A stretch of DNA of 64,000 nt from Callorhinus ursinus. Taxonomy: Eukaryota > Chordata > Mammalia > Carnivora > Otariidae. Shown here piece by piece: positions 25,036 to 36,596 of the stretch (the stretch's first letter is position 1; each line of letters opens with the position of its first letter). The stretch is taken from contig NW_020312817.1 in NCBI RefSeq assembly GCF_003265705.1, positions 27,315,901 to 27,379,900 of the forward strand, written 5' to 3'. The position numbers were made by a program, and so were the translations under genes. The notes under the pieces were generated by a model. It was not told the DNA's origin. It ran no database searches and saw nothing but the letters and a program-made list of their open reading frames with translations.

Positions 25036-25130
25036 GTATACTATGCTTGATTCTATCCTTTCATTGACCAGTTTTGAAACGAGTTGATTATCAGCATTTT
25101 CCAAAGGTGAGTTAGGATTTTTTTGTCGTC

Positions 25131-25222
25131 GTCTTCTTTTTTTTTGAACAACTCGGGGCTTGAACTTATGACCCTGAGATCAAGAGTCAGACGTTAACCA
25201 ACTGAGCCACCTAGGTGTCCCC
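25131..25222 (-). mobile_element. Can-SINE head fragment, antisense
   Basis: Only the tRNA-derived part: on the - strand GGGGACACCTAGGTGGCTCAG, then the internal promoter-like region, ending in an A run. About 90 bp against roughly 190 bp for full copies here. Confidence 0.85.
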
Positions 25223-26010
25223 ACTTGTGATTTTTTTAAAATGAATGAATGTATTTAAACACATATGAAATATTTCAAATCATCACTTTTTCTTACCAAT
25301 GCTGAAATTGTTTCATCCTTGGCTAATGGGGGCTTCTTCAAATTATTCCCTTAGACCTTTTGACCTTTTGGATCTATAGTGACATCACCCTTCCCATTTC
25401 TGATAGAATTTGTGTCTTTCTTTGCTTGTTTTTTAAAATCAGTCTAGCTAGTTTTATCAGTTTCACTGATCTCAAACAGCTTTTGGGTTTAGTGATTTTT
25501 CTCTATTTCTGTATTTCATTGATTTCTGCCCTGACCTTTATTTCATTTCCTCTCCATTTTGAGTTGCATTTTTTTTTCTAGTTTCTCTATGTGGAAGCTG
25601 AGGCCATTGATTTGAGATCTTCATTTCTAATACAGGTATTTAGCCCTACACGTTTACTCCTTGATAATGGTTGAGCAGCATCCCATAAACTTAGATAGGT
25701 TGTGTTTTCATTTTTCAGTTCAAAATAATTTTGAATTTTTCTTTGGATTTCTTCTTTGATCCTTTGGTTTTTTATTTTTAAATTGACAAAAATTTGCATA
25801 TTTAAGGTCTATAATGTGATGGCTTGATATGCATACACATTGTGAAATAATTACACAATCAAGCTAATTAACGTTTATTACTTCACAAGTTATTGTGGTG
25901 AGAACACTTGCAATCAACCCTCTTAGAAAATTTAGACTTGCAAATATCATAATATTAACTATAGCCACCATGCAATATGTATGGTATATATTAGATTTCC
26001 CAGGACCTGT

Positions 26011-27615
26011 TTATCTTTTTTTTAAACTTTTTATTTAAATTCCAGTTAGTTAACACAGTGTAATATTGGTTTCAGGTGTATAATATAGTAATTTGATACT
26101 TCTGTATAACACTTGAGCAGTTGTCACAGCAAGTGCCTTCCTTTATCCCATCACCTGTGTGACTCAGCCCCCACCCACCTCCCCTCTGGTAACCATCCAT
26201 TTGTTCTCTCTAGTTAAGAATCTGTTTCTTGGTTTGTCTGTCTCCCTTTTCTCCCTCTATGATCTTGTATTTTGTTTCTTAAACAAAGTTTAAGTTTGTT
26301 TCTTAAACTCCACATATGAGTGAAACCATATGGTATTTGTCTTTCTCTGACTGATTTTGCTTAGCATAATATTCTCTAGCTCCATTCCAATTGTAGCAGA
26401 TGACAAGATTTCATTCTTTTCTGTGGCTGAGTAATATTCCACACAAATGCTACATCTTCTTTATCCATTCATCAGTCAGTGGAAATTTGGGCTCTTTCCA
26501 TAATTTGGCTATTGTAAATAATCTGTAAACATTGGGGTGCATGTAGGCCTTTGAATGACTTTTTTTTGTATTCTTGTATTCTTTAGTAGCACAATTGCTG
26601 GATCTTAGGGAATCTTAGGGTAGTTCTATTTTTAACTTTTTGAGGAACCTCCATACTGTTTTCCAGAGCGGCTGCACCAGTTTGCGTTCCCACCAACATG
26701 GCAAGAGGGTTCCCCTTTCTCTACATCCTCACCAACACCTGTTGTTTCTTGTGTTGTTTATTTTGAGCCATTCTGACAGGTGTGAGGTGGTATCTCCTTG
26801 TAGTTTTGATTTGTATTTCCTTGATGATCAGTGATGTTGAGCATTTTTTTAATGTGTCCGTTGGCCATTGGTATGTCTTCTTTGGAAAAATGTCTATTCA
26901 TGTCTTCTGCCCATTTTTTAACTATATTATTTGTTTTTTGGGTATTGAGTTTGATAAATTCTTTATAGATTTTGGATGCTAAACTTTTATCAGATATGTC
27001 ATTTGCAAATATCTTCTCCCATTCTGTAGGTTGCCTTTCAGTTTTGTCGATTGTTTCCTTCGCTGTGCAGAAGTTTTTTATTTTGATGAAGTCCCAATTG
27101 TCTATTTTTGTTTTTGTTTCCTTTGCCTCAGGAGACATGTTTAGTAAGAAGTTGCTACAGCCGATGTCAAAGAGGTTACAGTCTGTGTTCTCTAGGATTT
27201 TGATGGTTTTCTGTCTCACATTTAGGTCTTTTATCCATTTTGGATTTATTTTTGTGTATGGTGTAAGGAAGTTGCCCAGTTTCATTCTTCTCCATGTTGC
27301 TGTCCATTTTTCCCAACACCGTTTGTTGAAGATGAAGAGACTGTCTTTTTTCCATTGGGTATTCTTTGCTGCTTTGTCGAAGATTAATTGACCATGCAGT
27401 TGTGCGTTTATTTCTGGGTTTTCCATTCTGTTCCATTATCTTTGTGTCTGTTTTTGTGCCAGTACCATACTGTCTTGATCACTACAGCTTTGTGATATAA
27501 CTTAAGGTCCAGAATTGTGATGCCTCCAGCTTTGCTTTTTGTTTTCAAGTTTGCTTTGGCTATTTGGAGTCTTTTGTGGTTCCATACAAATTTTAGGATT
27601 GTTCTAGTTCTGTGA
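26011..27615 (-). mobile_element. Carnivore-type L1, antisense, 5' truncated
   Basis: On the - strand it ends 'ctaactggaatttaaataaaaag' plus an A run (T run at 26011 on +). It carries the 3' UTR (26019-26640) and the 3' part of ORF2 (26641-27615). Truncated at the 5' end, like most L1 insertions. It is less diverged than the flanking old L1. Confidence 0.85.
26758..27426 (-). pseudogene. L1 ORF2 C-terminal remnant
   Basis: A frame of 222 codons without a stop on the - strand, encoding the part of L1 ORF2 downstream of the reverse transcriptase core. Recognisable blocks are [31 protein letters not shown] and [15 protein letters not shown], all typical of the mammalian L1 ORF2 C-terminal region. 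There is no endonuclease domain, no polymerase catalytic block and no natural start codon context in it. It ends before the usual ORF2 terminus, so it is a dead fragment of the younger L1. It lies antisense to LTBP1 within an intron, so no LTBP1 protein contains it. Confidence 0.9.
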
Positions 27616-28605
27616 ATCCTTTGGTTGCTTTGAAGTTCACAAATTTAGTTTGGTTTTTAGTTTACAAATATTTAGAGGATTTTCCAGAGATCTTTCTGTT
27701 ACTGATTTCTGATTTAATTTCATGATGGCCAGAGAACATAGTTTGTATGACTCAAATCCTTTAAACATTACTGACACTTTTTATATGCCCAAATGGTCTA
27801 TCTTGGTAAATACTCTGTATGCACTTGAAAAACATGTGTTCAGCTGTTGTTGGGTGTGGTGTTCTATGAATGTCAATTAGGTTAAGTTGATTGATAGTGT
27901 TAGGTCTTTTATATCCTCACTGATTTTCCGTGTGCTTGTTTTGTCCATTTTTTAAACGGGTATTGAAACAGGAACTAAAACAAAATTATCTGTTTCTCAT
28001 GGCTCTTTTTTTTTAAAACAATTTTTGCTTCACATATTTTGAAGCTCTGTTATCAAGTGCACAGCTGTTTCGGATTCTTGGTGTCCTCTTGATGAATTGA
28101 CCCTTTATCCTTATGGAATGATCCTTTTTATCCTTAGTAATAATCTTTGCTCTGAAATCTACTCTGCCTGTTACTAACATAGTCCTAGCTACTCCAGATT
28201 TGTTCTGATTCACGTGAACATGTGAAATCTTTTCTCATTCTTTTGCTTTTAACATGTGTGTCTTTATAGTTAAGGTGGGTTTGTTGTAGGCAGCTGTGTA
28301 GTTGGGTCTTGCTTTCTAACCAGTCTGACAAGCTCTGGTTTTTAATTGAGTTGTTTAGACCATTTCCTTTTTTTTTTTTTCCCCAAGCACTTAATTTCAG
28401 CCAACTTCATTTTTTATTTCCGAAGTGTTGGGATTATTTTATTAAACTTTCCAAGGGGAGGCCTTTTCCTCCCTGCTTCTTAAAATTTCCTCTTCATTAC
28501 AGCTCTTTGATTATATTTTCCCCTCCTCAAGGAACTTGGGATTAGATGGGTTGAGAATTCCTGGGATGTTTTCATGTAGCAGTCATGTTCAGAAGAGTAT
28601 CTCCT

Positions 28606-28806
28606 AGGGGCACCTGGGTGGCTCAGATGGTTAAGCGTCTGCCTTCGGCTCAGGTCATGATCCCGGGGTCCTGGGATCGAGCCCCGCATCAGGCTCCCTG
28701 CTCAGCGGGGAGTCTGCTTCTCCCTTTCCCTCTGCTCTTCCCCTGCTTGTGTTCTCTCTCTCTCTCTCTGTCAAAAATAAAATCTTTAAAAAAAAGAAAA
28801 AGAAAA
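28606..28806 (+). mobile_element. Can-SINE, full length
   Basis: GGGGCACCTGGGTGGCTCAG to CAAAAATAAAATCTTTAAAAAAAAG. Fifteen-bp target duplication with one mismatch: AGAAGAGTATCTCCT (28591-28605) and AGAAGAGTATCTACT (28807-28821). Little decay inside. Confidence 0.97.
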
Positions 28807-29417
28807 AGAAGAGTATCTACTAACCAGGGCTGTGTGGAGACACAGGTTCCCTCTCGGGGACCAGTTGTGAGACACCTCAGATTAGACATTTCTTTAGAGA
28901 AGATGTGGAGGACCATTTGAAGACAGGGCAGATGTGGGAAATTGTAGGTGCAGCACTCAGCTTTGTCTGTTACCCCGACGGTTCACACCAAGCCCCGAAC
29001 ACGTGTGACCTTCTTGGCATAACTAAACACGTATGGTCGATTGGACTCGCCCGCCTTAGAAAGCATTTGGCAGCTCTTTTTCTACCATCTCTTCATGGCA
29101 CACTCCCTTCCCTTGCTAAGTAGTTTAACAAAAAGTTCTTCCCAACTCTATGTTGTACTGTTCCTGCAAGGGCTTCTAGTAAATGATTTTTTTAAAAATC
29201 TCTATTCCATACCATTTTCAGTGATAGGCTAGCCCCCCTTGCAGGTTTCCGGCCAGGGAACCTGAGGCCAGGGCTGCGTCCCTGGCCTCATAGGGCTTAC
29301 AAAACACATAGGAGGTTGTGCAGGTTTTATCTCCTCTAAAGCTTTTCATTGCCATTCCTACAGGCCATTTGCTCTTTACTCATGTCTATTAAAATCGTTT
29401 GGGGAGAGTAGCACATG

Positions 29418-29632
29418 TTGAGAATAGGGTTTTTCAGCCTTGGCCCTACTGACTTTTGGGGCCAGGTAATTCCTTCTTGTGGAGGACTGTCCTGTACGTT
29501 ATAGGACATTCAGTAGCTCCCTGGCTTCTCCCCACGGGATTGAGCCCCTTACCTCTGAGTTGTAACATTTGAAAATGTCTCTGATATTGCCAGATGCCCA
29601 TGGGGGCAAAATCACTCCCAGGAAAGAACCAC
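29418..29632 (-). mobile_element. MER20 (hAT-Charlie), antisense
   Basis: 'ggtttttcagccttggccctactgacttttggggccaggtaattccttcttgtgg', 'aggacattcagtagctccctggcttct', 'gtaacatttgaaaatgtctctgatattgcc' and 'gggggcaaaatcactccc' are the antisense MER20 blocks in order. Confidence 0.85.
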
Positions 29633-32392
29633 TTGCCAAAGAAAATTAGTTCCCAAAGTACTTGGATGTGTTTTCCGTGTTTATTAATGATGACCACCAC
29701 AGTTTACTTCATTTCCATGCTTTCCCTCTCCCCCCGCAATATCTACCTTCTTTCATTTCATTTCCTCAATCCCCTACTGGTCTGTCCCCTACACTTAGAT
29801 TTTTCATATACTCTTTTCTTTCCTTCTGTTCTCCAGACTGTGTCTTTGCTTGTTTCATTTTACTTTCACTGTGTGTGTTCTGGCAGACTCCGGCTCTCCC
29901 TTATCCTGTTACTGGCAGTCTGTCTGTGCTGTCTGTCTGTGCTGCCCTTTGATCTCGTCATCAGCAACCTTTTACTTCCTAATCCTTTCCTTGGTCTGGA
30001 AGATAATTCTGTATGAATGGGCTCACCACAAAAATTAGTCTCCCTTCACATGTGTGTTATTATGCCTCGTGACCTCTTCTTAGCCGTATGCTTTTTTTTT
30101 GGTCCTTCCCTCTGTGCTTATCAGCCTCGAGAACTCTGTTTCCTCCGTCAGACCATAGCTGGCATCTCCTGTACTTGAGCACACCGCCTGTTCCTTGAGT
30201 AGCAGGTACCCCTGCTTCTGAACAGTTTGGAACCCATGCAAGTCACCTAGGATCGCTTGCATTTTGTCAGGAGAAACTGACCCTGGAAGTCTGGAGGTGA
30301 CCCTTCGTGGCTTCCTCCTCTAGCTCTGTTTTCTTCCCCTTCTGGTTTCTCTTAGTCTTGATTATAAACCTGAGTATGCTACACATCGGGGAAAGGTTTG
30401 GATCGTGTTAGACTGGCCTTCTGTGGGAAACATTTTATGGCCTGTTGGGGGTTTCCTTCTGTGAGGTCCAAAGCTCTTTCCTTAAGTGGAAAGGGGCTTG
30501 TGTTTTGCCAGATCCTCCCACCCGTTCCACAGGTCAAATAATGAGTCTAGTAGAAATATGGAAAAGTTTAGTCCATACGTGTGCCAAAAATTGCCACTAT
30601 GAAGGCAGCAGTGTAAACAGTGTGACTAATCCTTTCTTTTAAGGAAAGAAGTTGTATGGGATTGTTTCCCTGCTGCTTATAAAGATACAGAGGTTTCCAC
30701 GGATTCGGGTCTTCAGATGGCCAGCTCTTCCCCTAAGCTCCGGCCTCTGTTTCCTTTTCTGTCTTTCGCCACCTGTCAAATGGATGGCCCACTGCAGCCA
30801 CACTCCTGTCACTGCTGAAAACGCACTGTGAATGGTGCCAGTGACCTCCCCAACCCAGGCGTGGCCTTTCCTCATTTCTTTCCCTGCTTTTTCTGTTGCA
30901 GTTGGCAGGTGGTCCTCTCTCCTTTCCTCCTAGGAACTTTCTTCCATTTATCATTTCTGGACCCACGTTATTCTTGTTTTTCTCCTAATTTCCCCCCCAT
31001 TTTCTCTTTATGTCTCTACCCTTACGTGTGAATGTCCTCCAGACCATGTGGTTCTGTGTTCTTTTTTTCTGAAACATTTTTGCCTTTGAAGAAGTTGGCT
31101 CCTCTTTGAACATCACTTTTCCTCATCTTGGAGGCTTTCCCTAATTGCCCCTCAGAGACTTGCTCCGTGTTCTGTCTCTAACATGATCACCATCCTCACA
31201 GACTGACCCTTTCTTCTGCCTGCCATAACTCAGCATGCTTCTTTGCTGTTTCTTTTCCCCTTGGCCTTGAACAAAAATACCTGTCCAGTCAACCAGGCTC
31301 GAAACCTTTCCTTGTCACTTGAGCCCTTTGCCTTTTGTCCCCAGCTGTCCTGCATTTAATCATCAAGTCCTATGGGTCCTTCTGGGTCCTTAGCTCCACC
31401 CAGCCATTTCTTCATTTATTCCTTTTAAGTATTGTCTGAATACTTCTTGCCCTAGGAGGTGAAGATTTAGCTTATTTACTTCACATCTTACTCCCCACCC
31501 TTTCTCTCAAAATCATTATTTCATTTTCATAGCTTGTGTACACCCCAATGGCACATTTAGGCTTCTATTTCTTCTTCTGTCAGTGTCATCTGTCAAGGTC
31601 ATGAATAGTATCTGATGACCCTGCATTTTATAAGGCAAGGGCAGTGGCTCTCCCAGTCTTCCCTCCCCTTCTCCTCCTCTTCAAGAATCTTCCAACCTTC
31701 TCTAGCTAATTCTGTACATTAATATCACCAAAGCTGGGAACCCAGTTGTTTCTGACAGTTATAGCGTTTGTAATATTTTGTCTGTCGATGTACCACTCAG
31801 TGCTTGGGTTTCTCTCTCTCTGTCTGTCCTTTGCTCTCATGCATGCTTCTCAAAGGAGAGTGTTCCTAGCATCAAATTTGAGTGTATTCTCCATTTTTCT
31901 TTCCAACAGTTGCATTTATACCATATAGTCAAGTGTCTCCAAAATTCATAACCATATTTTCCATTCTTGTGACTCCTTTTCCCCCTGGCATCATTCTCCC
32001 AGAGCTCCCTGTCTTCCTGATTTCCCAGCAGGCTTCTTTTTAGGGGAAAAATGGGAGACCAGTCTTTTGAGCTAGGGGAACCCAGAATCCAGAATAAGAA
32101 GGCCTTACTCTGGGAGTAGGGAGCAGTAAGTTTTGTGGTTTATACAACCTAGTTCCATTCTTTTAGAGAAGAGTACTCTTTTTTTTTTTCCCCCTGAGAA
32201 GAGTAGAAGTCTGACATCTGGATGCTTTGTTTGCTAGAGTTGGGGAGGATAGCTGCCTTTATATATAGATTTTTAGTTAAGGCACCAGTGATCAGCCCTA
32301 CTTTTTATCACCCTTTGCTTTACTTGGTTTCGGGTCCAAACCTCCTCTGTGTTTCCCAGAGAATATTGTCTCCTTTGTGCCTTTGCCTCACA

Positions 32393-32600
32393 GAGTGATT
32401 CTTGACCAGTGCCCTTAAGCCTACTGGTTGCAACCCATTAGGGAGTCATGAAGTCATGAAATCACTGTAGTGGTTCAAGACTGTCACTTAAAAAACAGAT
32501 TAGAGGACAAAAATCTCAAAGTGTCCTACACATGCAAAGGGTAAATATTGTTTCATAACACTTGTTTTAGTTATATAAAAACACAGACCCATATGTACAT
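32393..32600 (+). repeat. Possible old DNA transposon fragment
   Basis: 'ctactggttgcaacccattagggagtcatgaa..atcac' followed by 'acagattagaggacaaaaatctcaaagtg' recalls a worn hAT-type element ('..gttgcaacccatta..gtgggtcatga'). Family not assigned. Confidence 0.35.
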
Positions 32601-34685
32601 GTGAATTGGGTCTCAAGTAAAATGGACTTCTTACTGCAGGTTGAACTAAAAGAAATTAGGAGAATATTTTTCAGGCCGTGGCTTCCTCCATGCTGCTGCA
32701 ACAGTCAACATTTCTCAATCCACTTTGAATCTTACAGATTTGTTGGAATATCTCTTGTGGGTTTATTAATGGGTACAACAAACCATATTTAGTACCCTGT
32801 GTGGCACAGGTATTGACTAATCTGAAGGGATGCTGGAACAGAGACCTAGGGATCCAGCTCTGCCAAGTGTTAACTCCTTATTTACAGGATTGAAGGGACG
32901 TATGTCTTGGGGGCACCCAGTGGAGGGAGGAGGGAGGGGCACTAAAGGTCTTGGGATAGCAGCTCTTTATCAGACCAGAATATTGCCATATTTTAATGAC
33001 TAGTGTGGCTGTACTGTTGGGTAACAGCCAAATGTCAACTCTGAATTAAATCTTTTTTTATTCCTTAAAATTTTAAGGGCATCTTTGGAGGAAGGTGAGA
33101 TATATAGGTACCTAAAAAAAAAAAACACACAAAAACCAAAACATTTTGAACCAGAGGTCCTACAGTTTTCATTTCTAACTTAATTTTCTCAAATACTTTA
33201 GTTCTCTTTAAAAAAAAAAATTGTAATGCTCTGACAAACCTGATGTTCACTAGTGATAGTTGAGTCTCCCTCCCTCCCCCCAAGCCCCGGGAGGAGGGAA
33301 GAATGGAGAAAATCCCAATTGGAATGAAAGGAGAGAGATTATTCCTGAAATACTCGGGTAAAAGAGAAGAGTTAAAGAGGATATGTATTTGTAAGGCTTT
33401 TTCATTTGTAACGGATGATGGCGTTAGCGGGCAAAGTGGACGCCAACCATCAAGGGAGGAAGAGAGAAGATGCAAATCGTGTATTTGTGAAATGAGTGAT
33501 CGCACAGTTTCCTCCGTTTGCCCCATGTGATGCCGCCATCCATGGTTTTGCTTCTTTCTCTGTGGGGCTGTCATGCAGAGTGGCTTCAGTCTATTCCTGT
33601 GTGGTGACACACTGGCACTGGGGAAAAGGAAGGGTGATGGAGAAAGGGAAGCGCAGTTCGGGTGTAGCTCCATATTTGCAATCTGTGACTTTGGCAGGTG
33701 CTTCTACTGCAGTTAAGACTTAAGTACCATTACACTGGCATTTACTCACTGCTCATTTCCTTAAGTCCATGATGGCTGAGGGTTGTTGCTCAAGTTCGAG
33801 ACCCGGTAAGCCCGTCTTCCTTGTTTGTTCATTACTTTCCAGTGAGGTGCTGGGAAAAGGAGCCCATAGGTAAGCTTTCAGCTCATTTCTTGGTGCCTCT
33901 CACTTCCTTGATTCAGAAGGGAAAGAAGGGAGGACCTCAACTAGGAGGCAGATCTCCCCCCGCCCCGACCCCGAGTCCATCCTACCTGGCAACGGTCAGA
34001 GCTGGATGCTGTCTTCTCGTGAACAGGAATACTTCTGCCAGCAGGGGCCAGCAGCATAGTGACAGGATGACAGCATCGCTGGGGAGTGAGTTGCCCCGGA
34101 GATGAGAAGGGCTTCCTGTTTTCACGAGGCTGATGGAGTAGACTTGTTCTTATCACTCACCGCCAGATGTGTCCAGCTGTTACACTTTCTACTCAATCCC
34201 AACCAAACACACTTAACGTTCAAACCAACACTTACATCATCAAAACAAAAGTGTTTACAACGTTAAGCCTTACTTAGGCTTTTAGCAATTTGAGTCATTA
34301 GTCTAGTGATAGAGGGAGTACCCTTTCATGGAATTGTGTCTGGGAAAACTCAAGTCCAGGGTGGATTTTCCTAGGCTTTCCTGCAACTCCAAGCTTTAGA
34401 GTGGTGGATCGAGGTCCCTGACTTGCTAAGAGGGAAGCAGTCTTCATCCCCCCCTCTTCCTTCATTCTCGTGGACGCCTTGTCCTGCAGAATAGCTCATT
34501 CATCAGCTCCAGTTAGAGTCAGTCACATAGACTGACTTTATTCAGGACTGTTCCTGCTTTTGAGGAGACACTGTGTGGTGGTGTTTTGGGTGGCTTGACA
34601 ATTGACCTTTCATACTCCCCTGTCACAGTGTCATTTCTTCCTCTCATTTAGAGTCCCTCATTAGGGACAATCTTTGGGGCTTTGG

Positions 34686-34806
34686 GGTACCTTATCAGTG
34701 TGATTATATCCCAGTCAACCATTTCCCAAGTTCATGTATCATAGTTTGGAAATATTTTGATTGGTTTAGATGGCTTTAATGTGCCACATTTGATAAAATT
34801 CAAGGT
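34686..34806 (+). repeat. Upstream copy of a duplicated segment
   Basis: Related to 36584-36705. The core 34736-34780 matches 36634-36678 at 43 of 45 positions, and the flanks match at roughly 70-75% with one indel. See the downstream copy. Confidence 0.75.
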
Positions 34807-35013
34807 TACTACTGGAGAGGTCACCTTTCATAGGCCCAGTTTGCTGCTAAAATGCTCTGTCTCAGCAGTTTTGGTAGCAATTAAGCATTTTTTGGAATTG
34901 GTGTATCTTTATATTGTTTGATTATTTATTAGTCTTGCTTAGCTAATGATTTTAGTTCTGTTCCCCAGGGAATTACTAAATCTGGGCAAAGGTTTATTGT
35001 TTTAAATTTTACA

Positions 35014-35254
35014 TGCTGAATAGTATTCCATTGTGTATATATTACCACATCTTCTTTGTCCATTCATCTATCGATGGACCCTTGGGCTGCTTCCATATCT
35101 TGGCTATTGTAGATAATGCGGCTATAAACATTGGGGTGCATGTATCCCTTTGAATTAGTGTTTTTGTATTGTTTGGATAAAATACCCAGAACTAATATAA
35201 CACTGTATGTTAAATATACTGGAATTAAAATTAAAAAATTATTTAAAAAAACAG
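35014..35254. mobile_element. L1 3' end with inverted 5' part (twin-priming product)
   Basis: 35014-35190 is L1 3' region in antisense ('gaatagtattccattgtgtatat', 'tccattcatctatcgatgga', 'ataaacattggggtgcatgtat'). 35191-35254 is the L1 3' terminus in sense ('ataacactgtatgttaaatatactggaattaaaattaaaa' plus A run). The two face opposite ways within one short insertion. Confidence 0.8.
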
Positions 35255-36028
35255 TTTCCATTACATGTAACAAAAGAGAACTGTCATAGAAAATGGTTGG
35301 GCCGGAGGGTGAATACACAGTCATTGTGTTTAGAAGTCCCCAGAGTTCTTGATTCGTGGTATTGAAGAAATGAGATTGTGATTAGTCATTCTTACCATTG
35401 TTATTATTCTTAGGAACTAGTCATTGTAAAACATTTAACCAGAATAGTACGGTTTTAGTTATTATGAGATACAGCATAAAATATTTAAATGTTAACTAGA
35501 AAAAGTTGAATGTTTCTTCCTTATCATAATTATATTTCAAAAGATAATTTAAAAAATTCTTTTTTTTTCCAGTTTTTGTGTGTTCAGATTTTTTATGAGC
35601 ATTTTTTCTTTGCCCTGTGTGACGGAGGTTCTGTGGTACAGGTTAGGAAGGTGAGGCTGAGAGCTTGCCCATCTTCTATCATTAGGAAGGTCCCACCCTT
35701 TACTCTTCAGGCTCTGACTGTTGAGAGTTAGTTTTGCATAACTGATCAAGCGCGTGATTTCTTGCATAGCCTTCTTTCTGTTTTTCCTTCTTCCTTTCCC
35801 CTCTTTGCATTTCTAATACTGCCTACTTATCAGTGTATTTCAAATGCACTTTTTAAATATATGTACCTGCTCATGTATAGGTCATTGTCTTTCTTACATA
35901 TAAATGTCCTGTGTTCTGCATACAGGCTGTGGTAACTTTGCTCTGAATCCTGTGATAGAATCCACCTGTGGTGGCCTCTTTAGCCTATGCTTCTTGACTA
36001 GAGAGGCAGAGTCCCTTTTAAGGATTCT

Positions 36029-36244
36029 CTCTCTTTCTTTCTCTCTCTCTCTCTCTCTTTTTCTAGATTATTGAGAGAGAGAGACAGAGAGAGAGAGTGC
36101 ACGAGCTAGGGGGAGGGGGAGAGGGAGACAGACTCTGCTGAGTGTGGAGCCCGATACAGGGATTAGTCTCACAACCCCCAGATCATGACCTGAGCCAAAA
36201 CGAGGAGTCGGATGCTTAACCAACTGAGCCACCCAGGTGCCCTG
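36029..36244 (-). mobile_element. Can-SINE, antisense, with a TC-expanded tail
   Basis: The tail side on the + strand is (TC)n with TTTC interruptions (36029-36062), then GAGAGAGAGACAGAGAG and a body ending GAGCCACCCAGGTGCCC. TTAAGGATTCT (36018-36028) and TTAAGGTTTCT (36247-36257) are a target duplication with one mismatch. It ends about 180 bp before the LTBP1 exon. Confidence 0.92.
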
Positions 36245-36426
36245 AGTTAAGGTTTCTATGTGTAAGTGGTTAGTTCCTTGTGTTATAAATGGTCAGCTAT
36301 AGTATTTGAAGGAAAAATTGAGCCTTGTGCGAAATCTCTTTCCTTTTGAGTTTAATTTCTTATTTTTCCCATCTTAGCCTTATAAATCCATAATTAATTT
36401 CCCTATCCTGGCTTTGTTCTTCCCAG

Positions 36427-36596
36427 AGTGACACCCCTTTCCTCACAGAATGTGATGATTCATCACGGCCAGACCCAGGAATATGTGCTCAAGCCCAAGT
36501 ACTTTGCAGCGCAGAAGGTGATTTCGGGAGAGCAGTCCACTGAAGGTTCGTTCCCTTCGAGATACGGGCAGGGTCAAGTCACGGCACCTTTTCAGT
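36427..36596 (+). CDS. LTBP1: LTBP1 exon, long-isoform specific (partial gene)
   Basis: Encodes 56 full codons of latent TGF-beta binding protein 1, an extracellular matrix glycoprotein that holds the latent TGF-beta complex and targets it to fibrillin and fibronectin networks. This exon gives the cysteine-free linker before the four-cysteine region and belongs only to LTBP1-L. Recognisable stretches are VIHHGQTQEYVLKPKYF-like (here NVMIHHGQTQEYVLKPKYF) and SGEQSTEGSF. The acceptor is a pyrimidine tract ending CCCAG at 36426, so the exon enters on phase 2 and the first base A completes a codon from an upstream exon. The donor is CAGT|GTGAGT at 36597, phase 1. The 5' edge rests on my memory that the human protein continues through V-T-P-L-S-S-Q here; an acceptor 22 nt later is the alternative. 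The frame stays open past the donor for about 70 nt, which is chance. Confidence 0.95.

Larger units (their letters stand above)
25430..28350 (-). mobile_element. Nested antisense L1 cluster (old L1M host with younger L1 inside)
   Basis: 25430-25784 and 27616-28350 read as one old L1 ORF2 in antisense ('tctcaaacagcttttgggtttagtga', 'ctgaggccattgatttgag', then 'tgatggccagagaacatagtttgtatg', 'ctatgaatgtcaattagg', 'actctgcctgttactaacatagtcctagctactcc'). Between them lie an L1 3' UTR piece (about 25785-26009, 'aagctaattaacgtttattactt') and a better preserved L1 (26011-27615). The host text near the break, 'tcctttggtt', is present on both sides (25759-25768 and 27617-27626). Confidence 0.75.
1..36426 (+). 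other. LTBP1: LTBP1 intron (3' part), upstream of the first exon in the window
   Basis: Intronic DNA on the assumption that the LTBP1 transcript runs through it: the next exon starts at 36427 on phase 2, so a coding exon must lie upstream, and I found none of the preceding LTBP1-L residues in any frame here. Stretches where I recognise no gene and no clear repeat: about 500-1960, 2160-4190, 4405-6900, 8520-9825, 11600-12400, 13925-15480, 16700-17900, 20720-22370, 23450-24750, 28810-29415, 29640-32390, 32600-34680 and 35255-36015. They are AT-moderate single-copy-looking sequence with stop codons in all frames at normal density. Confidence 0.8.

Noticed and set aside
26758..27426. 222-codon antisense frame as a possible new gene
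   Set aside because: Clear L1 ORF2 C-terminal sequence within a truncated L1.
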